DNA of 64,000 bases from positions 733,401 to 797,400 of the forward strand of contig NZ_JAERRB010000003.1 in assembly GCF_016735595.1 (NCBI RefSeq), written 5' to 3'. The first letter of the stretch is position 1. Each line of letters opens with the position of its first letter. This stretch comes from Chryseolinea lacunae. GTDB taxonomy: Bacteria > Bacteroidota > Bacteroidia > Cytophagales > Cyclobacteriaceae. Shown here in pieces: positions 15,382 to 22,795 of this stretch. The position numbers were made by a program, and so were the translations under genes. Under the pieces are notes generated by a model that did no database searches, had not been told where the DNA came from, and worked only from the letters and a program-made list of their open reading frames with translations.

Positions 15382-15585
15382 CTATATAAAAATAGTATCC
15401 CCCGGACTAACGCCATAACCATACTTCCCTGCAAAGCGTATGCTGTGCATCGGTGACTGGTTCGGTTTTGAAAAATTTTTATTGGGTGTCATCTTCGTGT
15501 TATTGTGATACGAAGTTAAAATAACTTTTTCCGTATTACCTAATGTGTGCTGATTAAAATTTTCAAAAATGTTTTTTTTAGTCAT
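15382..15585 (-). CDS. Small hypothetical protein downstream of NAAA-like hydrolase
   Basis: 67 residues, ATG 12 nt after the hydrolase stop, so probably co-transcribed. Polar, rich in Asn, Lys and Thr, no membrane helix, no GG leader motif; ends in KYGYGVSPGDTIFI. Lower GC than the surroundings. No family recognised. It could be a small partner or peptide substrate of the hydrolase, but it may also be a chance ORF. Confidence 0.45.
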   Translation of the reverse strand: MTKKNIFENFNQHTLGNTEKVILTSYHNNTKMTPNKNFSKPNQSPMHSIRFAGKYGYGVSPGDTIFI

Positions 15586-15597
15586 GCTTTCTAATTT

Positions 15598-16542
15598 TTA
15601 ATCAATCCAGATATCACCTGTGTGGTTATCGAAAATCATTTGCTGCACGGTGATTTGCATCTGCACATCTTCGTCCTTCAAGATCGACAAACACGCCGTG
15701 GCATCCTGCGGCATTTCGTGGCGAAGCATTTCAAGCGCACGATCATAGCGACTACACGACGTTGCGCGAAGTATATTTTCGGCTTCACCATTCTCCAGTT
15801 TCTTATAGTCGTTGGTGACGGCGATAAATTTTTCGTGCGCCTCGCGCAAGGCAGACCGCGTGGGCGTTCGTTCTATGACAACGCGCTCATCGACGCCAAT
15901 GCCTGATAACAAAATGAGGCAGTCGCACACAATTGTTGTGGTCATCAACATTTGTCTGGCTTCCGAAAATGAATTGGCCGAAGTCAACACGTCGCGCAGC
16001 AGGAAAGACACCGGATAGGCCATCTCGGGTTTGTCATTGCTCAACACCGCATTCAGCGTAAGCGAAAACTTACCGGGCTTTGTTCCGGACAACGCTCCAA
16101 CAAAACCGGGCCAGCCAATAGTCTTATAGAGTGTTTTACCATTCTTGTGGAAATCAAAGACCATGGTGTGTTGACCGAGCAGATTATTTTCGGTGTGCCA
16201 ATCCAGATTTCGGCAATGATAGGTCGTTGAACCATTGTTAACAGCGAACGCCGTGCAGCCAAAATAGAACTTGAGGATGTCATAGTATAGATTGGCCAGC
16301 AGCACTTCGTTTTCCTTCAAGTCAATTAAGGAAGCGATAAAGCTGATTTCTTCGCGATAGTGTTCTGGAATAGCTGCGAGTTTGTAGGCATCGATGACGT
16401 CATACAAATACCCGGCGTCTTCAAAATCTTTTAGGTAGCACTGCATGAGTTCGCCCATCGGCGCGCGGAAAGTCTTGAGAAAGCTCCAGCGTGTTTCAAC
16501 GGGCAAGTCAAGATCAACAATGTGTTCAACAACGGTTTTCAT
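15598..16542 (-). CDS. Acid ceramidase/NAAA-like N-terminal nucleophile amidohydrolase
   Basis: 314 residues. The core FYFGCTAFAV puts the nucleophile Cys at 96, preceded by a propeptide-like region, and is followed by TTYHCRNLDWH, the conserved RNLD segment of acid ceramidase, NAAA and choloylglycine hydrolase relatives. These enzymes cleave linear amide bonds after autocatalytic removal of the N-terminal part. No secretion signal is obvious, so the bacterial protein may be cytoplasmic. It lies inside the RNA-repair island between the tRNA array and the WYL-dioxygenase gene, same strand; any link to RNA is unclear. An amide-bearing small molecule or modified nucleoside are open possibilities. 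Confidence 0.8.
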   Translation of the reverse strand: MKTVVEHIVDLDLPVETRWSFLKTFRAPMGELMQCYLKDFEDAGYLYDVIDAYKLAAIPEHYREEISFIASLIDLKENEVLLANLYYDILKFYFGCTAFAVNNGSTTYHCRNLDWHTENNLLGQHTMVFDFHKNGKTLYKTIGWPGFVGALSGTKPGKFSLTLNAVLSNDKPEMAYPVSFLLRDVLTSANSFSEARQMLMTTTIVCDCLILLSGIGVDERVVIERTPTRSALREAHEKFIAVTNDYKKLENGEAENILRATSCSRYDRALEMLRHEMPQDATACLSILKDEDVQMQITVQQMIFDNHTGDIWID

Positions 16543-16610
16543 AAGAATAGCTACAACGGCTTCGCTAGCGCAAAGGTTTCAGACAGACTAGTGACGTGTC
16601 AGATTCTGCG

Positions 16611-18341
16611 TTACTGCAATGGCGCTCGCTCCGCCCACTGCAAACCGTTTGGCAATTCAACAGTATTAAATTCCAAATGAATCACCTTCCGATGCTTTTG
16701 ACTCGTGGCCTTAGAAGAAGAATGAATAAGGAGTGGCCGCAGGATATGGACGCCACACGCCTGCACTTCGCACGTGACAGGCAAACTGTTTTGAACGATG
16801 AGCGCTATTTCCTGAGCTGTGAGTTTTTTGTTTTGCGATCCGGGCACCACTTTAAGAGCCCCGTTGGTTTCGTCGGCATCGTCCAGGTGAATTCTTACCG
16901 TGAGCGTGTTCTTCAGGATTTCCTCCGGTGGGCAAACGCCGTGCACGTTCATTTTTTTTGTCCAGCCAGTGAAGCCGTCTGTTTCAATTTTTTCAGTCAC
17001 ATGAATCGTGGTGTCCTGATGCCACGTCACATACCAATTTGAGTCAGGGGTTTTGTCGAAGAAGATTGCCTTTGTGAGAAACAGCTGTGGGTTTATTTTT
17101 TTCAGGATGTGCTTCAGGTTGGAATTAAAGATGAAAGCATGCACCGCCGGAATTTCCTGCAACAAGCCACGGATGGCATAGTCGTTTTGGGAAGTCGGCA
17201 ATGCGTTTAGGTAGCCTTGGATTTTTTGCTTGAGGGCATTCACTTCCTTCTTCCCAAACACGTGGTGCATGATGGCAAAGCCGCGATGCTCCAGCTTCCG
17301 GAGTTGATTTTGAAGCGACGTGGCATTGAATTCATATTGATAAAGGTCAAGCGCGTGTGTCAGAATGTCCTTCACCCTGCGCTTCAGCTTTTCGGGGGCC
17401 AGCACTTTCACGCGATTGCCAAAGCCCAAAATTTCGCGCTCCAGCTCAAAGTTCAGCTGCACCTGCAACGAGACGATCACGCCATTGGAGGTTGTTTCTT
17501 CCAGTTTCTGCGAATTGTGAATGGGCTTTGTGAGAATATAAGGTGCCGTTTCCTGATCGGCCTGCAGCAAAACTTTTTCCGTTAGCCCGTCAGGATTGAC
17601 CGACACACCCACCACATCGTTCAGAAAGGTGGAGATGTTGAATTTGTCGCGCGGCACATATTTCAACGCAGTCGGTTGGATGGTGATGATGCGGTCCAGA
17701 GCCAGGTTTAGGATGGGTGTGTTCTTTTTCTTGACGCCCAGCACAAACCAACGGTTGCGGTACTCCTTTAAGTAGTAGGGGTGGAAATTGAATGTGTTTG
17801 CACTTCGGGCCTTAAACGATTGATAACAAAGCTCCACGGCATTTTTTTTCACAATCGCCTGGTATAATGTGTCGATGTGTTCCAGCCCCTTCAGGTTGTC
17901 GTTTTTTTCAAAATCAATCACCGGCTCCTGGTTTGTGCGCGCTGCGTCGATTTTGTTTTCAAGCCGTTGCACCATGCCGCTCAATTCCTGGAAATGACTA
18001 AAGCCTTTGAACTGCCGCAAAATTTCCACCACCTCGGTCAGTTTTCCCAGATCCTGGTCGGTCAGTGGAATGTTGGTGATGGAATAGTCGGGGTCCTCGT
18101 AGGTATAATATTTTTTCTCAAGCACAACAATTGGGGCGTTGTAGCCCAGCTTGTCGCTGCGCATTAGCTGGATGTCCATCTGCACCGTTCGTTTGCTCAC
18201 ACCTTTGTCGATGCCTTCATATTCATAGAGCGTTTCCGACACGGCATCCACCAGGTTGTCGAGCGTCCAGCGGCGCTGGCGGTTTTTCAGGCACGTGTCG
18301 ATGGTGCGAAAACGAATCAGGGCATTGCGATTGACGGGCAT
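16611..18341 (-). CDS. WYL-domain regulator fused to phytanoyl-CoA dioxygenase-like (2OG-Fe) domain
   Basis: 576 residues from ATG 18341, chosen because MPVNRNALIRFRTIDTCL begins the DNA-binding domain. Residues 1-330 form a Bacteroidota WYL regulator: winged helix, then the WYL core with FHPYYLKEYRNRWFVLGV and NLALDRIITI. Residues about 345-576 form a PhyH-type Fe(II)/2-oxoglutarate oxygenase with the metal motif WHQDTTIHV, the strand LTVRIHLDDADETNGALKVVPGS, the distal LLIHSS His and HRKVIHLEF for 2OG. WYL domains sense nucleic-acid or nucleotide ligands in several defence systems. The fusion suggests a regulator whose partner enzyme hydroxylates a small molecule or nucleoside. Divergent from the plus-strand tRNA-like genes and the Band-7 and RtcB genes, which it may control. 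Confidence 0.85.
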   Translation of the reverse strand: MPVNRNALIRFRTIDTCLKNRQRRWTLDNLVDAVSETLYEYEGIDKGVSKRTVQMDIQLMRSDKLGYNAPIVVLEKKYYTYEDPDYSITNIPLTDQDLGKLTEVVEILRQFKGFSHFQELSGMVQRLENKIDAARTNQEPVIDFEKNDNLKGLEHIDTLYQAIVKKNAVELCYQSFKARSANTFNFHPYYLKEYRNRWFVLGVKKKNTPILNLALDRIITIQPTALKYVPRDKFNISTFLNDVVGVSVNPDGLTEKVLLQADQETAPYILTKPIHNSQKLEETTSNGVIVSLQVQLNFELEREILGFGNRVKVLAPEKLKRRVKDILTHALDLYQYEFNATSLQNQLRKLEHRGFAIMHHVFGKKEVNALKQKIQGYLNALPTSQNDYAIRGLLQEIPAVHAFIFNSNLKHILKKINPQLFLTKAIFFDKTPDSNWYVTWHQDTTIHVTEKIETDGFTGWTKKMNVHGVCPPEEILKNTLTVRIHLDDADETNGALKVVPGSQNKKLTAQEIALIVQNSLPVTCEVQACGVHILRPLLIHSSSKATSQKHRKVIHLEFNTVELPNGLQWAERAPLQ

Positions 18342-18457
18342 CCGGAAATATTTTCTGAAAAGACGTAAAAAAAATTCACTACGCAAAAAGATTGCGCAGT
18401 GCACTTTCAATTTTGATCCATCAAATCGCGCGAGATGACACGATGTTTTGCAGCAAC

Positions 18458-18484
18458 CCTCCCCTTCAGGATTGGAAGGGGAGG
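18458..18484. other. Strong hairpin just before the interrupted tRNA-Gly
   Basis: CCTCCCCTT/AAGGGGAGG, 9 bp with a 9-nt loop, 6 nt before the acceptor of the tRNA-Gly-like RNA and in the space between the divergent WYL gene and the tRNA-like genes. It could be a processing signal or an operator-like element. Confidence 0.45.
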
Positions 18485-18490
18485 TTAAGC

Positions 18491-18693
18491 GGCCTCATAG
18501 CTTAAAAGGAAAAGCCTGTGGTAAAAGTAGATCGTTCCACAGTGTGCAGGGATGACTCCGCTATAGCTGCGCGCCATAGCGGATAGAATTTGCAGATGCA
18601 CCGAAATGCCGCTCGGAGAAGCAAAGTAGGGAAGCGCATTTAGAGCCTTGCTGCCCGTGAGGGATTGTCGGTTCGAATCCGATTGAGGCCACA
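18491..18693 (+). ncRNA. Interrupted tRNA-Gly(GCC)-like RNA with about 130-nt insertion
   Basis: Perfect acceptor GGCCTCA/TGAGGCC then ACA; TA at 8-9; D-arm GCTT-AAAAGGAA-AAGC (18500-18515). After an insertion (18516-18645) come an anticodon arm CCTTG-CTGCCCG-TGAGG (anticodon GCC, T33 kept), a 4-nt variable loop GATT and a T-arm GTCGG-TTCGAAT-CCGAT, all in canonical spacing. The insertion folds: CTGTGG/CCACAG first, then GTGCA/TGCAC enclosing TCCGCTAT/ATAGCGGA. It is too short for a known self-splicing intron and lies at position 26/27, not in the anticodon loop. Removal would need cleavage and ligation, for which this island has enzymes. Confidence 0.7.
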
Positions 18694-18727
18694 GAATTTG
18701 TTCATTGAAAAAAAATAGTCCCAAAAA

Positions 18728-18872
18728 GGCGGGGACAAAAATCTTCTCGCGGGTGTGTACCACCCGCGGAAGCGCGGAAAAAATAGAAGGCCGGGACCTG
18801 ATGCGAGTTTCAAAAGGCTCCATAGTGTTGTGATGCGCTGCATCGGCAACATGCTGCCTCGCCCGATATTGT
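18728..18872 (+). other. Structured spacer between tRNA-like units
   Basis: 145 nt. Holds a strong hairpin CGCGGGTG-TGTAC-CACCCGCG at 18748-18768 and weaker pairings. No reading frame or tRNA arm recognised. GGCGGGGA at its start can pair with TCTCCGCC at 18905-18912, but a D-arm is missing, so I do not treat it as a linear tRNA. Confidence 0.35.
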
Positions 18873-18947
18873 TTTCCACCTTGTGGGTCGAAGGTTTAAA
18901 TCCTTCTCCGCCAGCTGGCGGATAGCTCAGTCTGATAGAGCAACAAG
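18873..18947 (+). ncRNA. Circularly permuted tRNA-like unit 1 (Gly TCC by loop position)
   Basis: Order in DNA: loop TTTCCAC, anticodon 3' strand CTTGT, variable GGGTC, T-arm GAAGG-TTTAAAT-CCTTC, acceptor 3' strand TCCGCCA, 2-nt link GC, acceptor 5' strand TGGCGGA, TA, D-arm GCTC-AGTCTGATA-GAGC, A, anticodon 5' strand ACAAG. Read circularly it makes a full cloverleaf: acceptor 7/7 and anticodon stem 5/5. The acceptor pairing is partly due to the palindrome TCCGCCAGCTGGCGGA, but the exact anticodon-stem match and canonical spacing are independent support. The D-loop lacks GG. A degraded recombination product is the alternative. Confidence 0.55.
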
Positions 18948-19035
18948 ATCGCGGAGGTTCGAATCCTCCTTCCGACCCTGAACCGTTCGGAATAGCTCAG
19001 TTTGGTTAGAGCAGTGGACTGTTAATCCATGATCG
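18948..19035 (+). ncRNA. Circularly permuted tRNA-like unit 2 (Asn GTT)
   Basis: T-arm GGAGG-TTCGAAT-CCTCC and acceptor 3' strand TTCCGAC come first, then a 9-nt link, then acceptor 5' strand TTCGGAA, TA, D-arm GCTC-AGTTTGGTTA-GAGC, A, and a complete anticodon arm GTGGA-CTGTTAA-TCCAT (GTT). The acceptor pairs at 6 of 7 positions across the link; the linear neighbour (TGGCGGA) pairs badly with the same 3' strand. The variable-loop sequence GATCG occurs at both ends (18947 and 19031), as expected for a permutation with its break in the variable loop or from loss of the outer halves of a tandem duplicate. Confidence 0.5.
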
Positions 19036-19348
19036 GTGAAGTTAACCTTTTCTAAAAAAGGTTGCCTTTTAGAAAGCCTTGCCGGGCTGACCCGCGCACA
19101 CCTTCTTCGGAATGTGGACGCAGTCGTCCGGAAGCTTGCAGGTGTGAAGATACCGCCCTTGATGTGTGTCTTGCTTTTGTGGAGCGCATGCGTTTCGGAG
19201 CTCTTGAAATTTTTCAGGATAAGAAACGTCATCACTTCAGAAAACCAACCCGCGCTGCACAGTGCTCAATCATACTTCCGCTTTTGGAGGATGGCCGGTT
19301 CGGCGAAGCTTTCTTATTTAGTGTGAATTTGTTTAAATGTTTATAGTT
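19036..19348 (+). promoter_or_regulatory. Leader before Band-7 gene with alternative hairpins
   Basis: No convincing gene in about 310 nt. Near its start two mutually exclusive hairpins are possible: AACCTTTT-CTAA-AAAAGGTT (19044-19063) and TTTCTAAAA/TTTTAGAAA (19049-19075). Such overlap is typical of attenuators, but no T-run follows. The rest shows nothing I recognise. Confidence 0.35.
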
Positions 19349-20449
19349 ATGAAAAGGATCAGAATCAACACAGGCAAAATTGGTCTTGTGTTCAAAAACG
19401 GAGACTACACCCGCGTGGTGACCGAAGGCGTTTATTGGTTTTTCCCATCCGAGCATGTGGTGTTGTATGAAATGAATAAACCATTCCATCCTTTCGTTGA
19501 GTTGAACGTGTTGTTGCGCGACGCCCTGTTGGCAAGCATGCTGGATGTGATTGTGGTGAAGGACTCTGAAATTGTGCTGCACTATGAAAACGGAAACTTC
19601 AAAACCGTGCTCACCGCCGGCCGGCATTCGTTCTGGAAGGGCGTGATGGAGTATGCGTTCGTGAAAGTGGATTTAAACAAGATCGACATGACCGAGAACA
19701 TCGACGCCAACACGTTGATGCGCAAGGAAGTGATGCCCTATATCCGTGTGTTCACCGTGGAGTCGAATGAGAAAGGCATTTTGCTGGTGAATGGAAAATT
19801 CACACGCGTGCTCGACACGGGAGTCTACTACTTCTGGAAAAACACGGTGGCCGTGTCTGTGCTGAAAGCCGACTTGCGTCAGCTGCAGCTGGAAGTTTCG
19901 GGGCAGGAAATTCTTACCCGCGACAAAGCCGGGCTGCGCATCAACTTCTATACCCAGTATAAAGTGACCGACATCGTGAAAGCGTTGATCGACAACAAAG
20001 ACTACGAAAAGCAATTGTATGTGTTGATGCAACTCGCCCTGCGCGAATACATCGGCACCCTTTCGCTCGACGAATTGCTGGAGAAGAAAGAATCGATCTC
20101 CGCCTATGTGCTCGATACGTTGAAAGACAAAGCCGCTGCGCTGGGTGCGGAAATCAGAGACTGCGGCGTTCGCGACATCATTTTGCCAGGCGAAATGAAA
20201 GAGATCATGAACCAGGTGCTGGTGGCGCAAAAGAAGGCCGAAGCCAACGTGATCATGCGTCGCGAAGAAACAGCATCGACCCGCAGCTTGCTGAACACCG
20301 CCAAGCTGATGGAAGAAAACAGCATGCTGTTCAAATTAAAAGAAATGGAGTACGTTGAAAAAATCGCCGACAAAATCAGTAGCCTTTCCCTGTCGGGAGG
20401 CAACCAGATTCTCGATCAGCTGAAAGACATCTTCGTGCCCCGCAAATAA
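19349..20449 (+). CDS. SPFH/Band-7 (slipin-like) protein linked to RtcB
   Basis: 366 residues from the ATG at 19349 (a second ATG at 19337 adds four residues). The protein begins with a double-psi-like repeat seen three times (TGKIGLVFKNGDYTRVVTEGVYW; SEIVLHYENGNFKTVLTAGRHSFW; NEKGILLVNGKFTRVLDTGVYYFW), then the Band-7 core (about 185-290, LQLEVSGQEILTRDKAGLRINFYTQYKV) and a coiled-coil end with the typical AQKKAEANVIMRREETA. No membrane helix. SPFH/Band-7 proteins of this soluble type recur next to RtcB as presumed scaffolds for RNA repair. It sits between the plus-strand tRNA-like genes and rtcB, and has its own terminator. Confidence 0.9.
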   Translation: MKRIRINTGKIGLVFKNGDYTRVVTEGVYWFFPSEHVVLYEMNKPFHPFVELNVLLRDALLASMLDVIVVKDSEIVLHYENGNFKTVLTAGRHSFWKGVMEYAFVKVDLNKIDMTENIDANTLMRKEVMPYIRVFTVESNEKGILLVNGKFTRVLDTGVYYFWKNTVAVSVLKADLRQLQLEVSGQEILTRDKAGLRINFYTQYKVTDIVKALIDNKDYEKQLYVLMQLALREYIGTLSLDELLEKKESISAYVLDTLKDKAAALGAEIRDCGVRDIILPGEMKEIMNQVLVAQKKAEANVIMRREETASTRSLLNTAKLMEENSMLFKLKEMEYVEKIADKISSLSLSGGNQILDQLKDIFVPRK

Positions 20450-20468
20450 CAACCGTTGTGCCTTAGCC

Positions 20469-20499
20469 GGGGCTGCATCGATGTCATGCAGCCCCTTTT
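20469..20499 (+). terminator. Terminator between Band-7 and rtcB
   Basis: GGGGCTGCAT/ATGCAGCCCC, 10 bp, 7-nt loop, then TTTT. Suggests rtcB has its own promoter or receives only part of the upstream transcription. Confidence 0.8.
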
Positions 20500-20575
20500 G
20501 ATTGCCGTATCAAAGAATTAATTTCAAAAAATGCAGAGAATGCAAAAGCGATCCTGCATACTAATAAAGAGTATT

Positions 20576-21982
20576 ATGAAAATAACGGGAAAGGAATTGA
20601 TGGAAATCGGTTACGCCGAAGGCAAAGCGCTGGGCGTGGCTTTGACACTCCTGGAAAAAGAATATGCGGGCACACAGCAGTCCGAACAACTGACGATACT
20701 GAAAGATGTGCTCGCAAACCCGGAAGCGTATGCCGGGCACGCGAAGCTTTCCGCACTGGCGAAGGAACTGTTGACACCTGTTGACGACACCATTGCATTG
20801 TTGCCCGAAGGAAAGCCCTACACAACCTACGGTGCCGAAGCCATTGAGCAAGGGGCAAAAGATCAGATGAACGTGGCCGTGAAACTTCCGGTGGCCGTGG
20901 CCGGCGCATTGATGCCTGATGCACATCAGGGCTATGGTCTGCCTATTGGCGGGGTGTTGGCAACACGCAACGCCGTGATCCCTTATGGCGTTGGGGTGGA
21001 CATTGGATGCCGGATGTGTTTGACGCTGTATGACCTGCCCGTGTCTATGCTCGACGAAAACAAAACGGCCCTGAAAAAAATGCTGATGAACAACACCATG
21101 TTTGGCACGGCCACTTTCAAATACACAAAAGATCACGAAATCTTTGCCCGTAAAGAGTTTGAAGACATCCGGATTGTGAAAGACTTGAAAGACCGCGCCT
21201 GGAAACAGATCGGCTCGTCTGGTGGTGGAAATCACTTTGTGGAGTTTGGCGAGGTGAACATCACGTCGGCCATTAACCAATTTAACGTGAACCCTGGACG
21301 CTACCTGGCCCTGTTGTCGCACTCCGGCTCACGTGGTTTGGGGGCTACTATCGCCGGGCACTACACGCGCATCGCCATGGACGTTTGTAAACTTCCGCAG
21401 GAGGCGAAGCACCTGGCGTGGCTTGACCTCGACACGGAAGCAGGCCAGGAATACTGGCTTGCAATGAACCTGGCCGGCGACTATGCATCGGCGTGCCATC
21501 ATCAGATTCACGAGCGCATGGCGGTTGGCTTGCGTGCCACGCCGCTGGCCATGATCGAGAACCACCACAACTTTGCGTGGAAAGAAAAGGATGCCGATGG
21601 CAACGAAGTGATTGTGCACCGTAAGGGCGCAACACCTGCGGGCAAGGGTGTGCTGGGAATAATTCCCGGCTCCATGGCCACACCGGGATTCATTGTGATG
21701 GGAAAAGGTGTATCTACATCAATCAACTCCGCGTCACACGGCGCCGGTCGTTTGATGTCGCGAACCAAAGCGAAGCAATCGATTTTGCAGGGTCAGGTTG
21801 ATGCTATGCTGAAAGATGCAGGCGTTGAGTTGATCGGCGCCGGTCTGGACGAGGCACCAATGGCCTACAAAAATATCCACGAGGTGATGAAATCGCAGGA
21901 AGAGTTGGTGGAGGTGATGGGTACGTTCATGCCGAAGATTGTGAGAATGTGCGGCGACAAAAAATTTCAGGAGGCGGATTGA
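20576..21982 (+). CDS. rtcB: RNA-splicing ligase RtcB
   Basis: 468 residues from ATG 20576; the longer frame from 20531 adds non-conserved residues. RtcB motifs: LMPDAHQGYGLPIGGVL, GVGVDIGCRM (metal-binding Asp and Cys), SSGGGNHFVEFGE, LLSHSGSRGLG, ENHHNFAW, RKGATPAGKG and SINSASHGAGRLMSR with the guanylated His at about 388. RtcB joins a 3'-phosphate or 2',3'-cyclic phosphate to a 5'-OH using GTP and Mn2+, the end types made by ribotoxins and by tRNA splicing endonucleases. No archease gene is nearby. Located with Band-7, tRNA-like RNAs and, further down, KptA. Confidence 0.97.
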   Translation: MKITGKELMEIGYAEGKALGVALTLLEKEYAGTQQSEQLTILKDVLANPEAYAGHAKLSALAKELLTPVDDTIALLPEGKPYTTYGAEAIEQGAKDQMNVAVKLPVAVAGALMPDAHQGYGLPIGGVLATRNAVIPYGVGVDIGCRMCLTLYDLPVSMLDENKTALKKMLMNNTMFGTATFKYTKDHEIFARKEFEDIRIVKDLKDRAWKQIGSSGGGNHFVEFGEVNITSAINQFNVNPGRYLALLSHSGSRGLGATIAGHYTRIAMDVCKLPQEAKHLAWLDLDTEAGQEYWLAMNLAGDYASACHHQIHERMAVGLRATPLAMIENHHNFAWKEKDADGNEVIVHRKGATPAGKGVLGIIPGSMATPGFIVMGKGVSTSINSASHGAGRLMSRTKAKQSILQGQVDAMLKDAGVELIGAGLDEAPMAYKNIHEVMKSQEELVEVMGTFMPKIVRMCGDKKFQEAD

Positions 21983-22050
21983 TTTCCGACCTCCCTGAAA
22001 TTTTTTTGACGGTCAGGTAAACGAAGTGTCAAAAACTTCCTTTACTTTTA

Positions 22051-22145
22051 CAGCATGATGTCGAAGCTACAACATATTAACAAGGTGCAAAAGATCGTGG
22101 GCCAAGCCCGTGATCCAAGGACCGCTGTTCGGTGTAGCATGTTAA
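22051..22145 (+). ncRNA. Candidate structured RNA after rtcB
   Basis: Outer pairing GCTACA (22066-22071) with TGTAGC (22133-22138) encloses a 10-bp hairpin GATCGTGGGC-CAA-GCCCGTGATC and a small hairpin ACCG-CTGTT-CGGT. It lies between the rtcB stop and a strong terminator at 22173, so it is either a 3' UTR element or a separate small RNA. No open frame. A Y-RNA-like or tRNA-like role is possible but not shown. Confidence 0.45.
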
Positions 22146-22172
22146 GATGATTTCCTTAAATCAAAAATACAG

Positions 22173-22206
22173 AAGCCCGGACAGCATAAATGTTCGGGCT
22201 TTTTTA
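22173..22206 (+). terminator. Intrinsic terminator after rtcB region
   Basis: AGCCCGGACA/TGTTCGGGCT, 10 bp with a 7-nt loop and TTTTTT. Ends the rtcB transcript and any RNA at 22051-22145. The DinB-like gene starts 19 nt later. Confidence 0.9.
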
Positions 22207-22224
22207 TTTTAAACAAAATCTGTC

Positions 22225-22791
22225 ATGACTGTCGATTGTATACTGAGAACCGTAGAAAGAGAAACTATCCGCACCTTTTCGATGCTCGATGGTTGGTTTG
22301 ACGAAGATCATGCCGTGCTGGATTTTCGTCCGGAAGAAAAAGCATGGACGGCCCGCGAAATACTGGAGCACGTGATGCTCACCAGTAGCTACCTCATGAT
22401 CCTGATAGATAAGGGGAGCGCCAAGGCATTGAAGCAGCCGTTTGTGAAAGAAGATTTTGATTGGGAACAATACACGCTGTTCACCAAAGAACTCCTTGAC
22501 ATTGGCGATCACAAGTCGTTTGTGTGGGACAGGCCCGATCACATGGAACCGAAAGGCGACGTGGCGATCGATTGCATACGCGAAAACATGCGCGCACAAC
22601 TCATGAAATGTCTCGACCACCTCGATGCCCTTCAAAACGGCGAAGGCGTGCTCTATAGAACCACCATGACGGTGAACAGCATCGGCAAGCTGGATGTGTA
22701 TCAATACATCTACTTCCTGGCGCTGCATGGGAGACGACACCTGGATCAATTGAACTATAACAAAAAAGAATACTTACAAATCAACACGTAA
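22225..22791 (+). CDS. DinB-like (DfsB) four-helix protein
   Basis: 188 residues. Helical pattern with KAWTAREILEHVMLTSSYLM and the later FLALHGRRHLDQL fits the DinB/YfiT superfamily, whose three His residues bind a metal (His near 54, plus His165 and His169 by motif). Members include thiol-dependent transferases and many uncharacterised proteins. It starts a plus-strand gene series ending in KptA, each gene closely spaced, so it may belong to the repair island. Role unknown. Confidence 0.75.
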   Translation: MTVDCILRTVERETIRTFSMLDGWFDEDHAVLDFRPEEKAWTAREILEHVMLTSSYLMILIDKGSAKALKQPFVKEDFDWEQYTLFTKELLDIGDHKSFVWDRPDHMEPKGDVAIDCIRENMRAQLMKCLDHLDALQNGEGVLYRTTMTVNSIGKLDVYQYIYFLALHGRRHLDQLNYNKKEYLQINT

Positions 22792-22795
22792 CCAA

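Noticed and set aside
18516-18645. Group I or group II intron in the tRNA-Gly
   Set aside because: Only about 130 nt, wrong position, and no core pairing or domain V pattern recognised.
18728-18912. Linear tRNA-like RNA using GGCGGGGA and TCTCCGCC as acceptor
   Set aside because: No D-arm or TA follows the 5' strand and the spacing is far from any tRNA; the permuted reading with downstream TGGCGGA fits all arms.
13505-19035. CRISPR array or integrative element
   Set aside because: No regular direct repeats with spacers, and no integrase, transposase or att-like duplication seen near the tRNA cluster.
18485-19346. Several 79-112 residue ORFs on both strands over the plus-strand tRNA-like region
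   Set aside because: They cross conserved RNA arms and show no family pattern; the RNA reading explains the sequence better.
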